From the NCBI RefSeq assembly GCF_026544205.1, contig NZ_JALNUI010000008.1, forward strand, positions 1 to 64,000: a DNA stretch of 64,000 nt, written 5' to 3'. How positions within the stretch are numbered: the stretch's first letter is position 1; the number at the start of each line of letters is the position of its first letter. Positions 1 to 8,836 of the stretch are shown one piece after another. Position numbers and translations under genes: made by a program. The stretch is from Curtobacterium sp. GC_Cur_3 (GTDB taxonomy: Bacteria; Actinomycetota; Actinomycetes; Actinomycetales; Microbacteriaceae). A model generated the notes under the pieces. It was not told where the DNA came from and made no database searches. It was given only the letters and a program-made list of their open reading frames with translations.

Positions 1-1659
1 CGCCTCGATGAAGCGCCCGGCCGCCTGGTCCTCGAGCGCGGACGCCTTCGCCAGGTAGTGCACCTTCTTGCCCGTCGCGTTGTAGGGCAGTTCCGTGACG
101 AACCGGTAGCGCCGCGGCCGCTTGAAGCGGGCGAGGCCCGGGTGCGAGCCGGTCCAGTCCTCCAACGCGGCCGCCGCGGCGACGTCGTCGTCCGGCAGGC
201 CCCGCTCCGCCCGGATGACGTACGCGACGACGACCTCGCCCCAGCGCTCGTCCGGGACCGCGGTGACGATCGAGTCGGCGACGCCCGGGTGCTCCTGCAG
301 CACGGCCTCGACCTGCACCGGGTGCACGTTCTCGCCGCCCGAGATGACCATGTCGTCCTTGCGGCCGACGATCGTCACGCGCTCGTGCTCGTCCCACGTC
401 GCCAGGTCGCCCGGGTAGAACCAGCCGTTCGCGAACTTCTCGGCCTCGAGCCCCGGGTTCCGGTACGAGTAGCCGGACTTCACGGTGCGGACCGCGAACT
501 CGCCGATCTCGCTGCCGTCCTGCGGCACGGTGTCCGTCGGGTCGGCGAGCTTGTCGGCGTAGACCCGCACCACGGCGACGTCGTCGTCCGTCGACGCGCG
601 GCCGGTCGATCCCGCGCCGTCGGGGAAGTCCTCGGGGCGCAGGAACGTGTTCCAGAAGGTCTCGGTGGTGCCGTACCCGTTGAAGATCCGCGGGGAGAGC
701 AGCTCCTGGTAGCGGAGTGCGGCGGCCCGGTCGAGCGGGGCGCCCATCGTCACGATGCCGTGCAGCGAGGACAAGTCCCGCGGGCGGCGCTCCTGGGCGT
801 TCGCGAGCTGCACGAGGTTCGGCGGCGCACCGATGAGGAAGGTCAGCTGCTCGGACTCGACCAGGTCGAGGACCCGGTCGGCGTCGAAGTGCCGGAGCGT
901 GGTGAGCTCGGCCCCGACGTAGAACACCGGGTTCGGCCCGCCCGAGTACAGCCCGCCACGGTGGAAGAGCGGCGACATGTTCAGCGTCTTGTCGAACGGG
1001 CTGAGCGGGAAGTGCATGATCACGTCGTGCGCGCTGAGCACCTCGACCAGGCTCGGCAGCGGCACGGGCTTCGGCCGGCCGGTCGTCCCCGACGTGTACA
1101 GCCGGGTCGTCTCGTCGTACGTGCTGCGTGGCTCGGTGTCCGCGAGCTCCGACGCGGTGACCGGGTCGGCGGCGAGCAGCTCGGCGAAGCCGTCGTGCTC
1201 TCCGCCGACCGTGACGACGTGGTCGGGTCGGTGCGAGGCGGTCTCCAGCGCGGCGACGAGGTCGTCGTTCCGCACGGCGTCGTGGACCAGCACGACGGGC
1301 GCGGAGTCGTCGACGATGAAGGCGACCTCGTCCGGGGCCAGCCGGAAGTTGGTGGGGGAGAACACGGCGCCGATGCGGTGGCACGCCAGGTACAGCATCG
1401 CGAACTCGGGGGAGTTGAACAGCTCGACCATGACGACGGAGCCGCGGACGGCGCCGTGCCGGACGAGCCAGCCGCCGATCCGGTCCACCGCGTCGCCGAG
1501 CTCCGCGTACGTCCACGACCGGTCCGTGTCCGGATCGCGCAGGGCCGGCCGGGTCGCGAAGCGGTGGGTGTTCCGCTGGAACCCGTTGGCGTAGGTGTAA
1601 CTGCCCTCGAAGACCTCGCGGAAGCGGGTCGAGTCGTAGTCGGATCGGGTCTCGGTCAT
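1..1659 (-). CDS. Acyl-CoA synthetase (AMP-binding family), C-terminus cut by window edge
   Basis: Activates a carboxylic or fatty acid with ATP to an acyl-adenylate and transfers it to CoA. About 553 codons are visible and the frame runs off the left edge without a stop, so only the extreme C-terminus is missing. The P-loop TSGTTGRPK lies near residues 188-196, followed by GYGTTE, the GWFYPGDL hinge-region motif and the YNATGKK catalytic-lysine motif of the C-terminal domain. The ATG is chosen because GGGAG sits 5 bases upstream. A TACGCT -10-like box about 45 bases upstream would give a short leader. Family assignment is firm; the substrate (medium- or long-chain acid) cannot be read from sequence. 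Confidence 0.93.
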   Translation of the reverse strand, partial: MTETRSDYDSTRFREVFEGSYTYANGFQRNTHRFATRPALRDPDTDRSWTYAELGDAVDRIGGWLVRHGAVRGSVVMVELFNSPEFAMLYLACHRIGAVFSPTNFRLAPDEVAFIVDDSAPVVLVHDAVRNDDLVAALETASHRPDHVVTVGGEHDGFAELLAADPVTASELADTEPRSTYDETTRLYTSGTTGRPKPVPLPSLVEVLSAHDVIMHFPLSPFDKTLNMSPLFHRGGLYSGGPNPVFYVGAELTTLRHFDADRVLDLVESEQLTFLIGAPPNLVQLANAQERRPRDLSSLHGIVTMGAPLDRAAALRYQELLSPRIFNGYGTTETFWNTFLRPEDFPDGAGSTGRASTDDDVAVVRVYADKLADPTDTVPQDGSEIGEFAVRTVKSGYSYRNPGLEAEKFANGWFYPGDLATWDEHERVTIVGRKDDMVISGGENVHPVQVEAVLQEHPGVADSIVTAVPDERWGEVVVAYVIRAERGLPDDDVAAAAALEDWTGSHPGLARFKRPRRYRFVTELPYNATGKKVHYLAKASALEDQAAGRFIEA

Positions 1660-1761
1660 CGTCGCTCCCTGGGCTCATGCGGCGCGCCGGACGCACCCAG
1701 ACCAGCGTAATCGGCGGGTGGGACGTCGGCGCGCGCGCCGCCCTGCAGGCCGGGCACCCGC

Positions 1762-1803
1762 GGACAGTGCCGGTCTCGTGGACCGGTGCCGGGCCTCCTG
1801 TCC
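1762..1803. terminator. Degenerate bidirectional hairpin
   Basis: An inner stem CCGGTC/GACCGG with loop TCGTG is flanked by GGACAG and CTGTCC. The right arm carries the GGGCCTCCTGTCC core of the palindromic terminator family seen at 10121, 12473, 17023, 40212 and 47216, but the left arm has lost about 9 bases. It lies 3' of the Ig-like protein gene. Confidence 0.5.
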
Positions 1804-1830
1804 GTCCCTGACCCGGTCCGGAGGCTCGGC

Positions 1831-4338
1831 TCAGCCGCCCAGGTCGGGTTCCAGCACGCGGACCCAGAGCCACGTGCCCGCAGCCACGGCCACGCTCGCG
1901 CAGGCCACGACGGCCAGGGCGACGGGCGGGACGTGGGTGCCGGCGGAGCCGGAGTAGACCGCTGCGGCGAGGGCGACGCCGAGCCCGGCGACGGCGGCGT
2001 ACCGAGCTCGGGAGTGTGCCCACAGAGCGCTCCCCGCGGAGCCCGCGACGGGGAGGAGCGTGGCGACGAGGGCCCCGAGACCGCCGACGCACAGCGTGAT
2101 GGCGAACTCGGACACCAGCGCCGTCCAGAACCCCGTGCCGTGAGTGAGGCTGTGGAGCACCCAGCCGACCGCGGCGAGGACGAGCAGACCGGCGGACCGC
2201 CAGGTCGCACTGCGGGCGCACGCGGCGAGGCCGGCGCCGAGGCGCATCGCTCCCGTGTCGGCGTCCGGGTGGCCCACCGGCACCAGGAGCACGCCGATGA
2301 CGAGGGCGGGGGAGAGGTCGGCTGCGCGGGTGACACCGCAGGCGACGAGTGCCGCCAGGACGAGCCAGGGCGAGACGCGCCAGCCGATCGTGTGTCGGTC
2401 GGCGCCGGCCGCCCACCGGGTGGAGAGGACCACGGCGGCCGTGAGCACCGCGGTGCCGAGCAGGACGGCGATGGCGAGGCGGACGTAGCGGGCCTCGAGG
2501 GAGACGCCGACCGCGAGCAGGGTCAGGACGCCGGCCAGCACCACGGCAATGCCGATCGAGGCCCAGGCGGGCAAGGCGTCGTCACCGCGGGTGCGCTCGG
2601 TGCGGGGTCGGTTGCGGCCGGTGACGGAGGCGAGGCGGAGTGACACGCGGCCTCGGAGCGTCCGGGCGACGAGGCGAGCGGGGCCGGCGACGAGCAGCAG
2701 GAAGCCGGCGGCGACGGCAGCGGCGACCGCGAGGGTGCGCCACGAGGCCGACGACTGGATGGTCGGGACCGCGTGGTCGAAGGAGGTGGCGGTCGTCCAG
2801 TCGCCGGCGGGGCCGGACCAGTCGGGGCCGCGGCCGGTGCCGAGACCCGTGCCGCCGCCCGTGCCGGTGCCGCCGCTCGTGCCGGTGGTGCCGCCGGTGC
2901 TGCTGCCGCCGCTGCCGGTGGTGGCGCCGTTGCCGGTGCCGGTGGTGCCGCCGGCGGTGCTCCCGTTCCCGGTGCCGCCGGAGCCGCCGTGGTGCCCGGG
3001 GTCACTGTCGTGCCCGCCGGTGCCCGGGCTGCCCGTCGTGCCGCCGTTCGCAGAACCGTGTCCGGGCTGCCCCGACGTGCCGGACGTCGGTCCGTCGCCC
3101 GTGCCGGTCGTCCCCGTCGGCGTGGACCCGGGGACGCTCGCGCCGGCAGCGGCCAGCACCACCCGGACGGACGCCGAGGGTGCCGAGTGGTTGCCGGCGG
3201 CGTCGTGCTGCAGCGCCGAGACGAGGTGCCGACCGGCCGTGAACCGGGAGCCCGCCGTCGAGCAGGACCACGAGCGGTCCGCGCCGACGGTCGTCCCGCA
3301 CACGGCGACGCGGTCGACGTAGACGGTGAGCTGCGCGCCGGCCTCGCCGGTCCCGCGCACCGTGAGCGGCTGCACGACCACCCGGGCGTCGGCGACCGGG
3401 GAGGTGATGCGGGGAGGAGCCGGCGGCGTGCGGTCGAACGTCACCGACACCGGCTGTGACGTGGCACTCCGGAGGTCGGACAGGTAGCCGGCCGCGGTGC
3501 TCGCGGTCTGGGTCGCCGTCATCGAGACGGTGCCGCTCGGGCGCGGGGCAGCCCCGATCGCCCACGAGACCACCCACCGTCCGTCGGACCCGACCGTCGC
3601 CGTGCGCTCCGCCCGCGAGCCGGACACGGTCACCGTGACGGTCATCCCCGCGTCGCCGCTGCCGGAGACCGAGCCCGTGGTCGTCCCGCGGCTGGTGATG
3701 ACCGGCGGGACGACGACGTCCGCGGCGGGGGCGTCCGCCGTGTGCCGCGTGGGGTCCGTCGTGTCCTGGACGGTGAACACCTGCTGTGCGCCGCTGCGGA
3801 CGGCACCCGAGCACGACCAGGCGCCGCGGGCGTCGGTCGTGGCGGTGCAGACGGAGGCGCTGGCGACGCGGGGGTCCATCACCCGGACGCCGTGGCCGGG
3901 CGTCGCCGTGCCGCGGAACGCACCGGTGGCGCTGGTGACGTCGCCGGGGTCGGCGATCGTCGGGTCGGTCGGCGGGAGCCCGGTCGGCGGGGGTGACGTC
4001 GGTGCGCCGGGACGCGCGGGTTCCGGGGACGGCGAGGCGGTGGGGCGCTGTGCGGACAGGGCGTCCGGGTCCGGGGTGGTGCCCGGGTCCGTGCTGTCCG
4101 TGTCCGCGGCGTCCGGGCGCGTGTCGGTGCCCGTCGTGCCCGGGCTGGTGGCCGTGCTGGTGGTCCGCGTGTCCGTGTCGGGGGTGCCTGCCACTGCCAC
4201 GGCCGGCGCGACACCGAGCACCAGGAGCGCGCCGGCGAGCACGGCGGCGGCGATGCCGGTCACCGCCGTCCGGGCACGACGGGACGGGCCGTCGCCCCCG
4301 ACGGCCCTGGTGTCCACGTGGTCCCCGCGCGTGTTCAT
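1831..4338 (-). CDS. Large Ig-like surface protein with C-terminal multi-pass membrane domain
   Basis: About 835 aa, in four parts. An Arg-rich N-terminus leads into a hydrophobic signal segment (around residues 25-50). A Thr/Pro/Asp-rich stretch follows. Next come at least three bacterial Ig-like beta-sandwich repeats, the last two introduced by VPPVITS and PPAPPRITSP. A long Gly/Ser/Thr low-complexity linker then leads to a C-terminal region with about eight to ten hydrophobic helices. This predicts extracellular Ig domains tethered to an integral membrane module; no enzymatic motif is visible and the role (envelope, adhesion or export) is unknown. The start is uncertain: ATG at 4338 follows a G-rich run, while an in-frame GTG lies five codons upstream at 4353. 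Transcribed divergently from lemA. Confidence 0.75.
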   Translation of the reverse strand: MNTRGDHVDTRAVGGDGPSRRARTAVTGIAAAVLAGALLVLGVAPAVAVAGTPDTDTRTTSTATSPGTTGTDTRPDAADTDSTDPGTTPDPDALSAQRPTASPSPEPARPGAPTSPPPTGLPPTDPTIADPGDVTSATGAFRGTATPGHGVRVMDPRVASASVCTATTDARGAWSCSGAVRSGAQQVFTVQDTTDPTRHTADAPAADVVVPPVITSRGTTTGSVSGSGDAGMTVTVTVSGSRAERTATVGSDGRWVVSWAIGAAPRPSGTVSMTATQTASTAAGYLSDLRSATSQPVSVTFDRTPPAPPRITSPVADARVVVQPLTVRGTGEAGAQLTVYVDRVAVCGTTVGADRSWSCSTAGSRFTAGRHLVSALQHDAAGNHSAPSASVRVVLAAAGASVPGSTPTGTTGTGDGPTSGTSGQPGHGSANGGTTGSPGTGGHDSDPGHHGGSGGTGNGSTAGGTTGTGNGATTGSGGSSTGGTTGTSGGTGTGGGTGLGTGRGPDWSGPAGDWTTATSFDHAVPTIQSSASWRTLAVAAAVAAGFLLLVAGPARLVARTLRGRVSLRLASVTGRNRPRTERTRGDDALPAWASIGIAVVLAGVLTLLAVGVSLEARYVRLAIAVLLGTAVLTAAVVLSTRWAAGADRHTIGWRVSPWLVLAALVACGVTRAADLSPALVIGVLLVPVGHPDADTGAMRLGAGLAACARSATWRSAGLLVLAAVGWVLHSLTHGTGFWTALVSEFAITLCVGGLGALVATLLPVAGSAGSALWAHSRARYAAVAGLGVALAAAVYSGSAGTHVPPVALAVVACASVAVAAGTWLWVRVLEPDLGG

Positions 4339-4510
4339 GTCCCCCCATCCCACGCGACGCAGGCCGATCGGTCAATCCACCTCGCGGAGGAACCGCGATT
4401 CCCGGCCGCGATGCACTCCAGACCACGGGCTCCGCCGAACGTGGGGTGTGCGGCACGCGGGAATCCTCCGTGAACCGCGGAGCGGGCGAGGACCGCGCGC
4501 GTGCCGTCGT

Positions 4511-4516
4511 TAGAAT
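4511..4516 (+). promoter_or_regulatory. Probable -10 box for lemA
   Basis: TAGAAT (5/6 to TATAAT) lies 76 bases before the lemA ATG in the 254-bp divergent gap shared with the Ig-like protein. No convincing -35 is visible. Confidence 0.45.
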
Positions 4517-4592
4517 CGACGCTGGTCCGTCCGGTGCGCAGGTGACACCGGCCTGGCCGCGCACAACCCGACGCGACAAGGAGCACTCCCGC

Positions 4593-5174
4593 ATGGACAC
4601 CGGTCTCATCACGACCCTGATCGTCGTCGGCGTCGTGGTCGTGCTCCTCGTGGTCGTCGGGATCTACCTCTGGGTCACGTACAACTCCCTGGTCACCATG
4701 AAGGTCCGCGTGGACGAGGCCTGGAGCGACATCTCCGTGCAGCTCAAGCGCCGCGCCGACCTCATCCCCACGATCGTCAGCACGGTCAAGGGGTACGCGA
4801 CGCACGAGAAGGCCGTGTTCGACGACGTGACCAAGGCCAGGGCCGAGACGCTCAGCGCGGGTGACGCCGACCAGGCCTCCGCGGCCGAGGGGCACATGCA
4901 GAAGGCCCTCAAGAGCGTGTTCGCCGTCGCCGAGGGGTACCCGCAGCTCCAGTCGAGCCAGAACTTCCTCCAGCTGCAGACCGAACTCGTCGACACCGAA
5001 GACAAGATCCAGTCGGCCAGGCGCTTCTACAACGGCGGCGTCCGCGAGCTCAACACGAAGATCAAGGTCTTCCCGAACTCGTCCTTCGCCAAGAGCCGCG
5101 GCTTCACGGAGGCCTCCTTCTTCGAGACGACCGAACCCGCGGCGATCGCCGAACCGCCGCGCGTCCAGTTCTGA
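4593..5174 (+). CDS. lemA: LemA family protein
   Basis: Membrane-anchored helical-bundle protein of 193 aa. An N-terminal transmembrane helix (residues 5-28, rich in Val/Leu) is followed by the family signature YNSLVTMKVRVDEAWSDI, with RRADLIPTIV after it, and a long alpha-helical domain. LemA proteins are commonly found beside M48/HtpX-like proteases and are linked to envelope quality control, though their biochemical role is unsettled. AAGGAG 9 bases before the ATG fixes the start. The M48 protease gene begins 22 bp downstream on the same strand, so the two very likely form an operon. Confidence 0.93.
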   Translation: MDTGLITTLIVVGVVVVLLVVVGIYLWVTYNSLVTMKVRVDEAWSDISVQLKRRADLIPTIVSTVKGYATHEKAVFDDVTKARAETLSAGDADQASAAEGHMQKALKSVFAVAEGYPQLQSSQNFLQLQTELVDTEDKIQSARRFYNGGVRELNTKIKVFPNSSFAKSRGFTEASFFETTEPAAIAEPPRVQF

Positions 5175-5196
5175 CCCGGCGGCACGACCCCCTCGC

Positions 5197-6108
5197 ATGT
5201 ACAGCGCCATCGCGCGCAACAAGCGCAACACCGTCCTGATCGTCCTGGTGTTCCTCGTCATCATCGGGGCGCTCGGGTTCCTCGGCGGGTACCTCGCCGG
5301 CAACGTCTCGATCGGGTTCGTCGTGCTGGTCGTGGCCCTCGGGTACGCGCTCCTGCAGTACTTCACCGCCGCACGCCAGGCCACGGCGATCGCCGGCGGC
5401 ATCGAGATCGACCGCACCACGGAGCCCCGGCTCTGGCGCACCGTGGAGAACCTCGCCATCGCAACGGGCCTGCCGATGCCGCGCGTGTACGTCATCCGGG
5501 ACCCGGCCCCGAACGCCTTCGCCACCGGCCGCGACCCCGATCACGCCGTGGTCGCGGCGACGACCGGGCTGCTCGAGCTGATGGACGACCAGGAGCTCCA
5601 GGGCGTGATGGCGCACGAGCTCGGCCACGTCCGCAACCTCGACATCCGGGTGTCGACGATGGTGTTCGGGCTCGTGGTCGCCGTCGGGCTGATCGCCGAC
5701 GTGCTCCTGCGCATCTCGGTCTTCAGCGGCCTGTCCGGCGGGCGGAACCGGAACAACGACAACGGCGGTGGTGGTGGTGGTGCGAACCCGATCCTGCTCG
5801 TCGCCGGTCTCGCCGCGGTGGTCGTGGCGCCGATCGCGGCGATGGGCGTGCAGGCCGCGGTGTCCCGGCAGCGCGAGTACCTGGCGGACGCCACCGGCGC
5901 GCTGACCACCCGGCACCCGGAAGGACTCGCCAGAGCGCTCGAGAAGCTCGGCGCGTACGGCCGCCCGACGCAGACACAGAACTCCTCCATGGCCCACCTG
6001 TGGATCGCCGACCCGATGCGACCCGGCGTGATGGACCGGCTGTTCTCGACGCACCCGCCGCTGCCGGACCGCATCGCCCGGCTGCGCGGGATCCAGGACC
6101 ACTTCTAG
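5197..6108 (+). CDS. M48 family zinc metalloprotease (HtpX-like)
   Basis: Membrane protease of 303 aa. Two N-terminal transmembrane helices (about residues 12-32 and 37-56) precede the zinc motif HELGH at residues 140-144. Two more hydrophobic segments follow, separated by an Asn/Gly-rich loop, then the REYLADATGA motif that supplies the third (Glu) zinc ligand. The architecture and LemA pairing fit HtpX-type turnover of damaged membrane proteins. No Shine-Dalgarno is visible before the ATG, so translation may be coupled to lemA. The stop codon overlaps the stop of the convergent glycosylase gene by 4 bp, leaving no room for a terminator between them. Confidence 0.92.
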   Translation: MYSAIARNKRNTVLIVLVFLVIIGALGFLGGYLAGNVSIGFVVLVVALGYALLQYFTAARQATAIAGGIEIDRTTEPRLWRTVENLAIATGLPMPRVYVIRDPAPNAFATGRDPDHAVVAATTGLLELMDDQELQGVMAHELGHVRNLDIRVSTMVFGLVVAVGLIADVLLRISVFSGLSGGRNRNNDNGGGGGGANPILLVAGLAAVVVAPIAAMGVQAAVSRQREYLADATGALTTRHPEGLARALEKLGAYGRPTQTQNSSMAHLWIADPMRPGVMDRLFSTHPPLPDRIARLRGIQDHF

Positions 6109-7388
6109 GGAGCGGCACCGGCAGCGGGAGCGTCGCCGTCCGGGGAGACCGCTGCGGCGTCGGCGTCGTCGGCCGCTTCGTGCGGGACGAGGGGGACACC
6201 GAGCGCCCCCGCGACCCGCGCCGCCGCCGTGCCGCGGTCGGTGACCTCGACGCCGTCGAGCCCCTGCCACGCCGCCGCGGCGTGCAGGGTCACGGCGAGG
6301 CGCTCGGCGTCGATGCGTGCCGTGTCCTGGTCCCAGGCGGTCCGCACCCGCAGCACCCCGCGCTGCCGGTCGCTCTTGAGGTCGACCCGGCCCACGAGGG
6401 CGTCGTCCTGCAGCACCGGCAGGACGTAGTACCCGAACACCCGCTTCGGCGCGGGCGTGTAGATCTCGATCCGGTAGTGGAAGTCGTACATCCGCTCGGC
6501 CCGGCGCCGGAACCACACGACGGGGTCGAACGGGCTCAGCACGGCGTCGGCCGTCATCGTGCGGGGCACCCGGGCCTCGGCGTGCAGCCAGGCGCGGTCC
6601 CGCCAGCCCTCGACCCGCACGGGCAGGAGCACGCCGGCGTCCTGCAGGTCGGCGATCGCGGCCGCGGTGTCGTCCGACCGCAGGCGGTAGTAGTCGGCGA
6701 TGTCCGCCCGGGTACCGACCCCGATCGCCCGGCTGGCCCGTGCGACGAGCTCGCGGATCGCGTCGGGGCGCGCGGGGGCGTCGTCGAGGAACCCGGTCGG
6801 GAGCACCTGGTCCGGCAGGGCGTACACGCGCTCGAACCCGGCGCGACCGGCGCTGACGACGTCGCCCCAGCGGAACATCTGCTCGAGCCCGGTCTTGACG
6901 TCGCTCCAGCCCCACCACGGGCCCCGGCGGACGTTCGCCTCGTGCTCCACGGCGCTGGCGGGCATCGGGCCCTCGGCGGCGAGCAGGGCCTGGAGTTCCT
7001 GCCGGACCGAGGCCGTGGCCTCGACCCAGGCCGCGCGGGTGGGACCGGCGTCGCGCTCGCGCATCGCGTCCATCTTCCAGCGGAACAGCCGCAGGTCGTC
7101 GCGCGGGACGAAGGCGGCCTCGTGCGCCCAGTACTCGACGTACGGCCCCCGCTTCGTGAACGTCAGGCGGTCGAGTGCCGTGCGGTCGTAGGCCCCGAGC
7201 CGTGCGAACAGCGGCAGGTAGTGGCTGCGGTCGAAGACGTTGACGGAGTCGATCTGCAGCAGGCCGAGACGCCCGATCGTCGCGGTCAGGGACCGGGTCG
7301 TCGCGGGGTCGGTCCTGGTGCGTCCGAAGCCCTGCGCCGCCAGGCCGACGCGGCGGGCCTCGGCGGCGGAGAGCGTGGAGCGGACCAT
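6105..7388 (-). CDS. Winged-helix DNA glycosylase, YcaQ/AlkX subfamily
   Basis: Protein of 427 aa of the HTH_42 (YcaQ/AlkZ) family, whose members remove bulky or crosslinked alkylated bases. Near the N-terminus it has LLQIDSVNV; Gln45-Ile46-Asp47 matches the Q-hydrophobic-D catalytic motif I associate with the YcaQ/AlkX branch rather than the QxQ motif of AlkZ. The C-terminal half has the expected RRRAERMYDFHYRIEIY and the LVGRVDLKSDR segment. A -10 box (TAGGGT) sits 7 bases before the ATG and there is no Shine-Dalgarno, suggesting a leaderless mRNA. The gene is convergent with the M48 gene. Family firm; subfamily assignment rests on one motif. Confidence 0.85.
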   Translation of the reverse strand: MVRSTLSAAEARRVGLAAQGFGRTRTDPATTRSLTATIGRLGLLQIDSVNVFDRSHYLPLFARLGAYDRTALDRLTFTKRGPYVEYWAHEAAFVPRDDLRLFRWKMDAMRERDAGPTRAAWVEATASVRQELQALLAAEGPMPASAVEHEANVRRGPWWGWSDVKTGLEQMFRWGDVVSAGRAGFERVYALPDQVLPTGFLDDAPARPDAIRELVARASRAIGVGTRADIADYYRLRSDDTAAAIADLQDAGVLLPVRVEGWRDRAWLHAEARVPRTMTADAVLSPFDPVVWFRRRAERMYDFHYRIEIYTPAPKRVFGYYVLPVLQDDALVGRVDLKSDRQRGVLRVRTAWDQDTARIDAERLAVTLHAAAAWQGLDGVEVTDRGTAAARVAGALGVPLVPHEAADDADAAAVSPDGDAPAAGAAP

Positions 7389-7395
7389 GCGACCG

Positions 7396-7401
7396 ACCCT
7401 A
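7396..7401 (-). promoter_or_regulatory. -10 box, leaderless promoter of the YcaQ-like gene
   Basis: TAGGGT on the minus strand ends 7 bases before the ATG at 7388, placing the predicted transcript start at the initiation codon. Confidence 0.5.
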
Positions 7402-7470
7402 CTGAGGACCGCCGACGAGACCTGCCGGTACCCACATGTCGTATCTGGAACCCGCTAGTCAGCCCGCGGA

Positions 7471-7476
7471 TAGGAT
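7471..7476 (+). promoter_or_regulatory. -10 box, leaderless promoter of the AI-2E transporter gene
   Basis: TAGGAT ends 7 bases before the ATG at 7484; no conventional ribosome binding site lies between. Confidence 0.5.
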
Positions 7477-7483
7477 CGGCGGC

Positions 7484-8791
7484 ATGGCTTGGGGCAAGAA
7501 GAACCGTGACGCACCCGTACCCGTACCCGCACCCGTGGTCGTGACGCCGAGGACGCACCCCGACCCCGTGGTCGAGGACGCGGTGCCGACGGGCGTCCGC
7601 ATCGCGGGTGCCTGGTCGTGGCGCGTCCTCGTCGTCGTCGGGGTGATCGCGCTCTTCATCTGGCTGATGACGATCTTCAGCGAGATCCTCATCCCGTTCC
7701 TCGTCGGCATCGTGATCTCGGCGCTCCTCGTCCCGATCTCGAACTGGCTGCAGCGGCACCACGTGCCGAAGTGGCTCGCCATCGTGATGAGCCTGCTCGG
7801 TGGCATCGCCGCAGTCGGGGCGCTCATCTGGCTCGTCGTCGACCAGATCGTCGCGTCGTACCCGTCCCTCCGCGACCGCACGGTGGACCAGTACGCGAAC
7901 ATCAAGGACCTCGTCCTGAACTCCGGCCTGGGCATCACGCAGGGCGACGTCAACGGCTGGCTCAACGACGGCACGAAGTGGCTGCAGGACAACTCCGCGT
8001 CGATCCTGTCCGGGGTCGCGAGCGCCGGGTCGAGCGCCACGCACGCGTTCGAGGCGCTGTTCATCATCCTGTTCACGACGATCTTCCTGCTCATCGACGG
8101 CAAGAACGTCTGGCGCTGGACCGTCCGGCTCTTCCCGCGCAAGGCCCGTGCCGCGGTCGACGGCGCCGGGGTCGCCGGGTGGATCACCCTCACCAGCTTC
8201 ATCCGCGTGCAGATCTTCGTCGCCTTCGTCGACGCGGTCGGCATCGGCGGTGGTGCGTTCATCGTCGGGCTGTTCTTCGGCGGCCTGCCGCTCGTGATCC
8301 CGATCGCCGCGTTCGTGTTCCTCGGGGCGTTCATCCCCGTCGTCGGCGCGATCGTCACCGGGTTCCTGGCGATCTTCGTCGCCCTGATCTTCAACGGGCC
8401 GGTCGCCGCGGTGCTCGTCCTCGCCGTCGTGCTCCTCGTGCAGCAGATCGAGGGCCACATCCTGCAGCCGCTCGTGATGGGCAACGCCGTCAAGGTGCAC
8501 CCGCTCGCGGTCGTGCTCGGCGTCACCGCGGCCTCGGGCCTCGCGGGCATCGCCGGCGCGTTCTTCGCCGTCCCGCTCATCGCCACCCTGAACGCCATGG
8601 TCACGACGATCGCGAGCGGTCGCTGGCGTCGGCTCGACTCCGACCACGTGCTCGAGGCCACCCCGAAGCGCGGCCAGCACGGGCAGCTCCAGCTGATGCG
8701 CCGTCGCCGGCACAAGGTCGGGGACGACGTCCCGGCGCCCGGCAGCGACAAGGCCCCGGCGGCGGCCGAGGGAACCGCCAGCACGAACTAG
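7484..8791 (+). CDS. AI-2E family transporter (PF01594-type permease)
   Basis: Integral membrane protein of 435 aa. After a Pro/Val-rich cytoplasmic N-terminus there are about eight hydrophobic helices, including IALFIWLMTIFSEILIPFL. The C-terminal family signature HPLAVVLGVTAASGLAGIAGAFFAVPL is only partly quoted here: the core LAGIAGAFFAVPL ends near residue 365. The family includes TqsA-like exporters and Na+/H+ antiporters, so the substrate is open. The extreme C-terminus is charged and Pro/Ala-rich. The promoter box at 7471 implies transcription starting at the ATG. It stands alone between a divergent glycosylase gene and ilvA. Confidence 0.9.
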   Translation: MAWGKKNRDAPVPVPAPVVVTPRTHPDPVVEDAVPTGVRIAGAWSWRVLVVVGVIALFIWLMTIFSEILIPFLVGIVISALLVPISNWLQRHHVPKWLAIVMSLLGGIAAVGALIWLVVDQIVASYPSLRDRTVDQYANIKDLVLNSGLGITQGDVNGWLNDGTKWLQDNSASILSGVASAGSSATHAFEALFIILFTTIFLLIDGKNVWRWTVRLFPRKARAAVDGAGVAGWITLTSFIRVQIFVAFVDAVGIGGGAFIVGLFFGGLPLVIPIAAFVFLGAFIPVVGAIVTGFLAIFVALIFNGPVAAVLVLAVVLLVQQIEGHILQPLVMGNAVKVHPLAVVLGVTAASGLAGIAGAFFAVPLIATLNAMVTTIASGRWRRLDSDHVLEATPKRGQHGQLQLMRRRRHKVGDDVPAPGSDKAPAAAEGTASTN

Positions 8792-8836
8792 CGTCACGGG
8801 TTCGGCATCGGGCTCCCGACCGACGATGATGGGACC

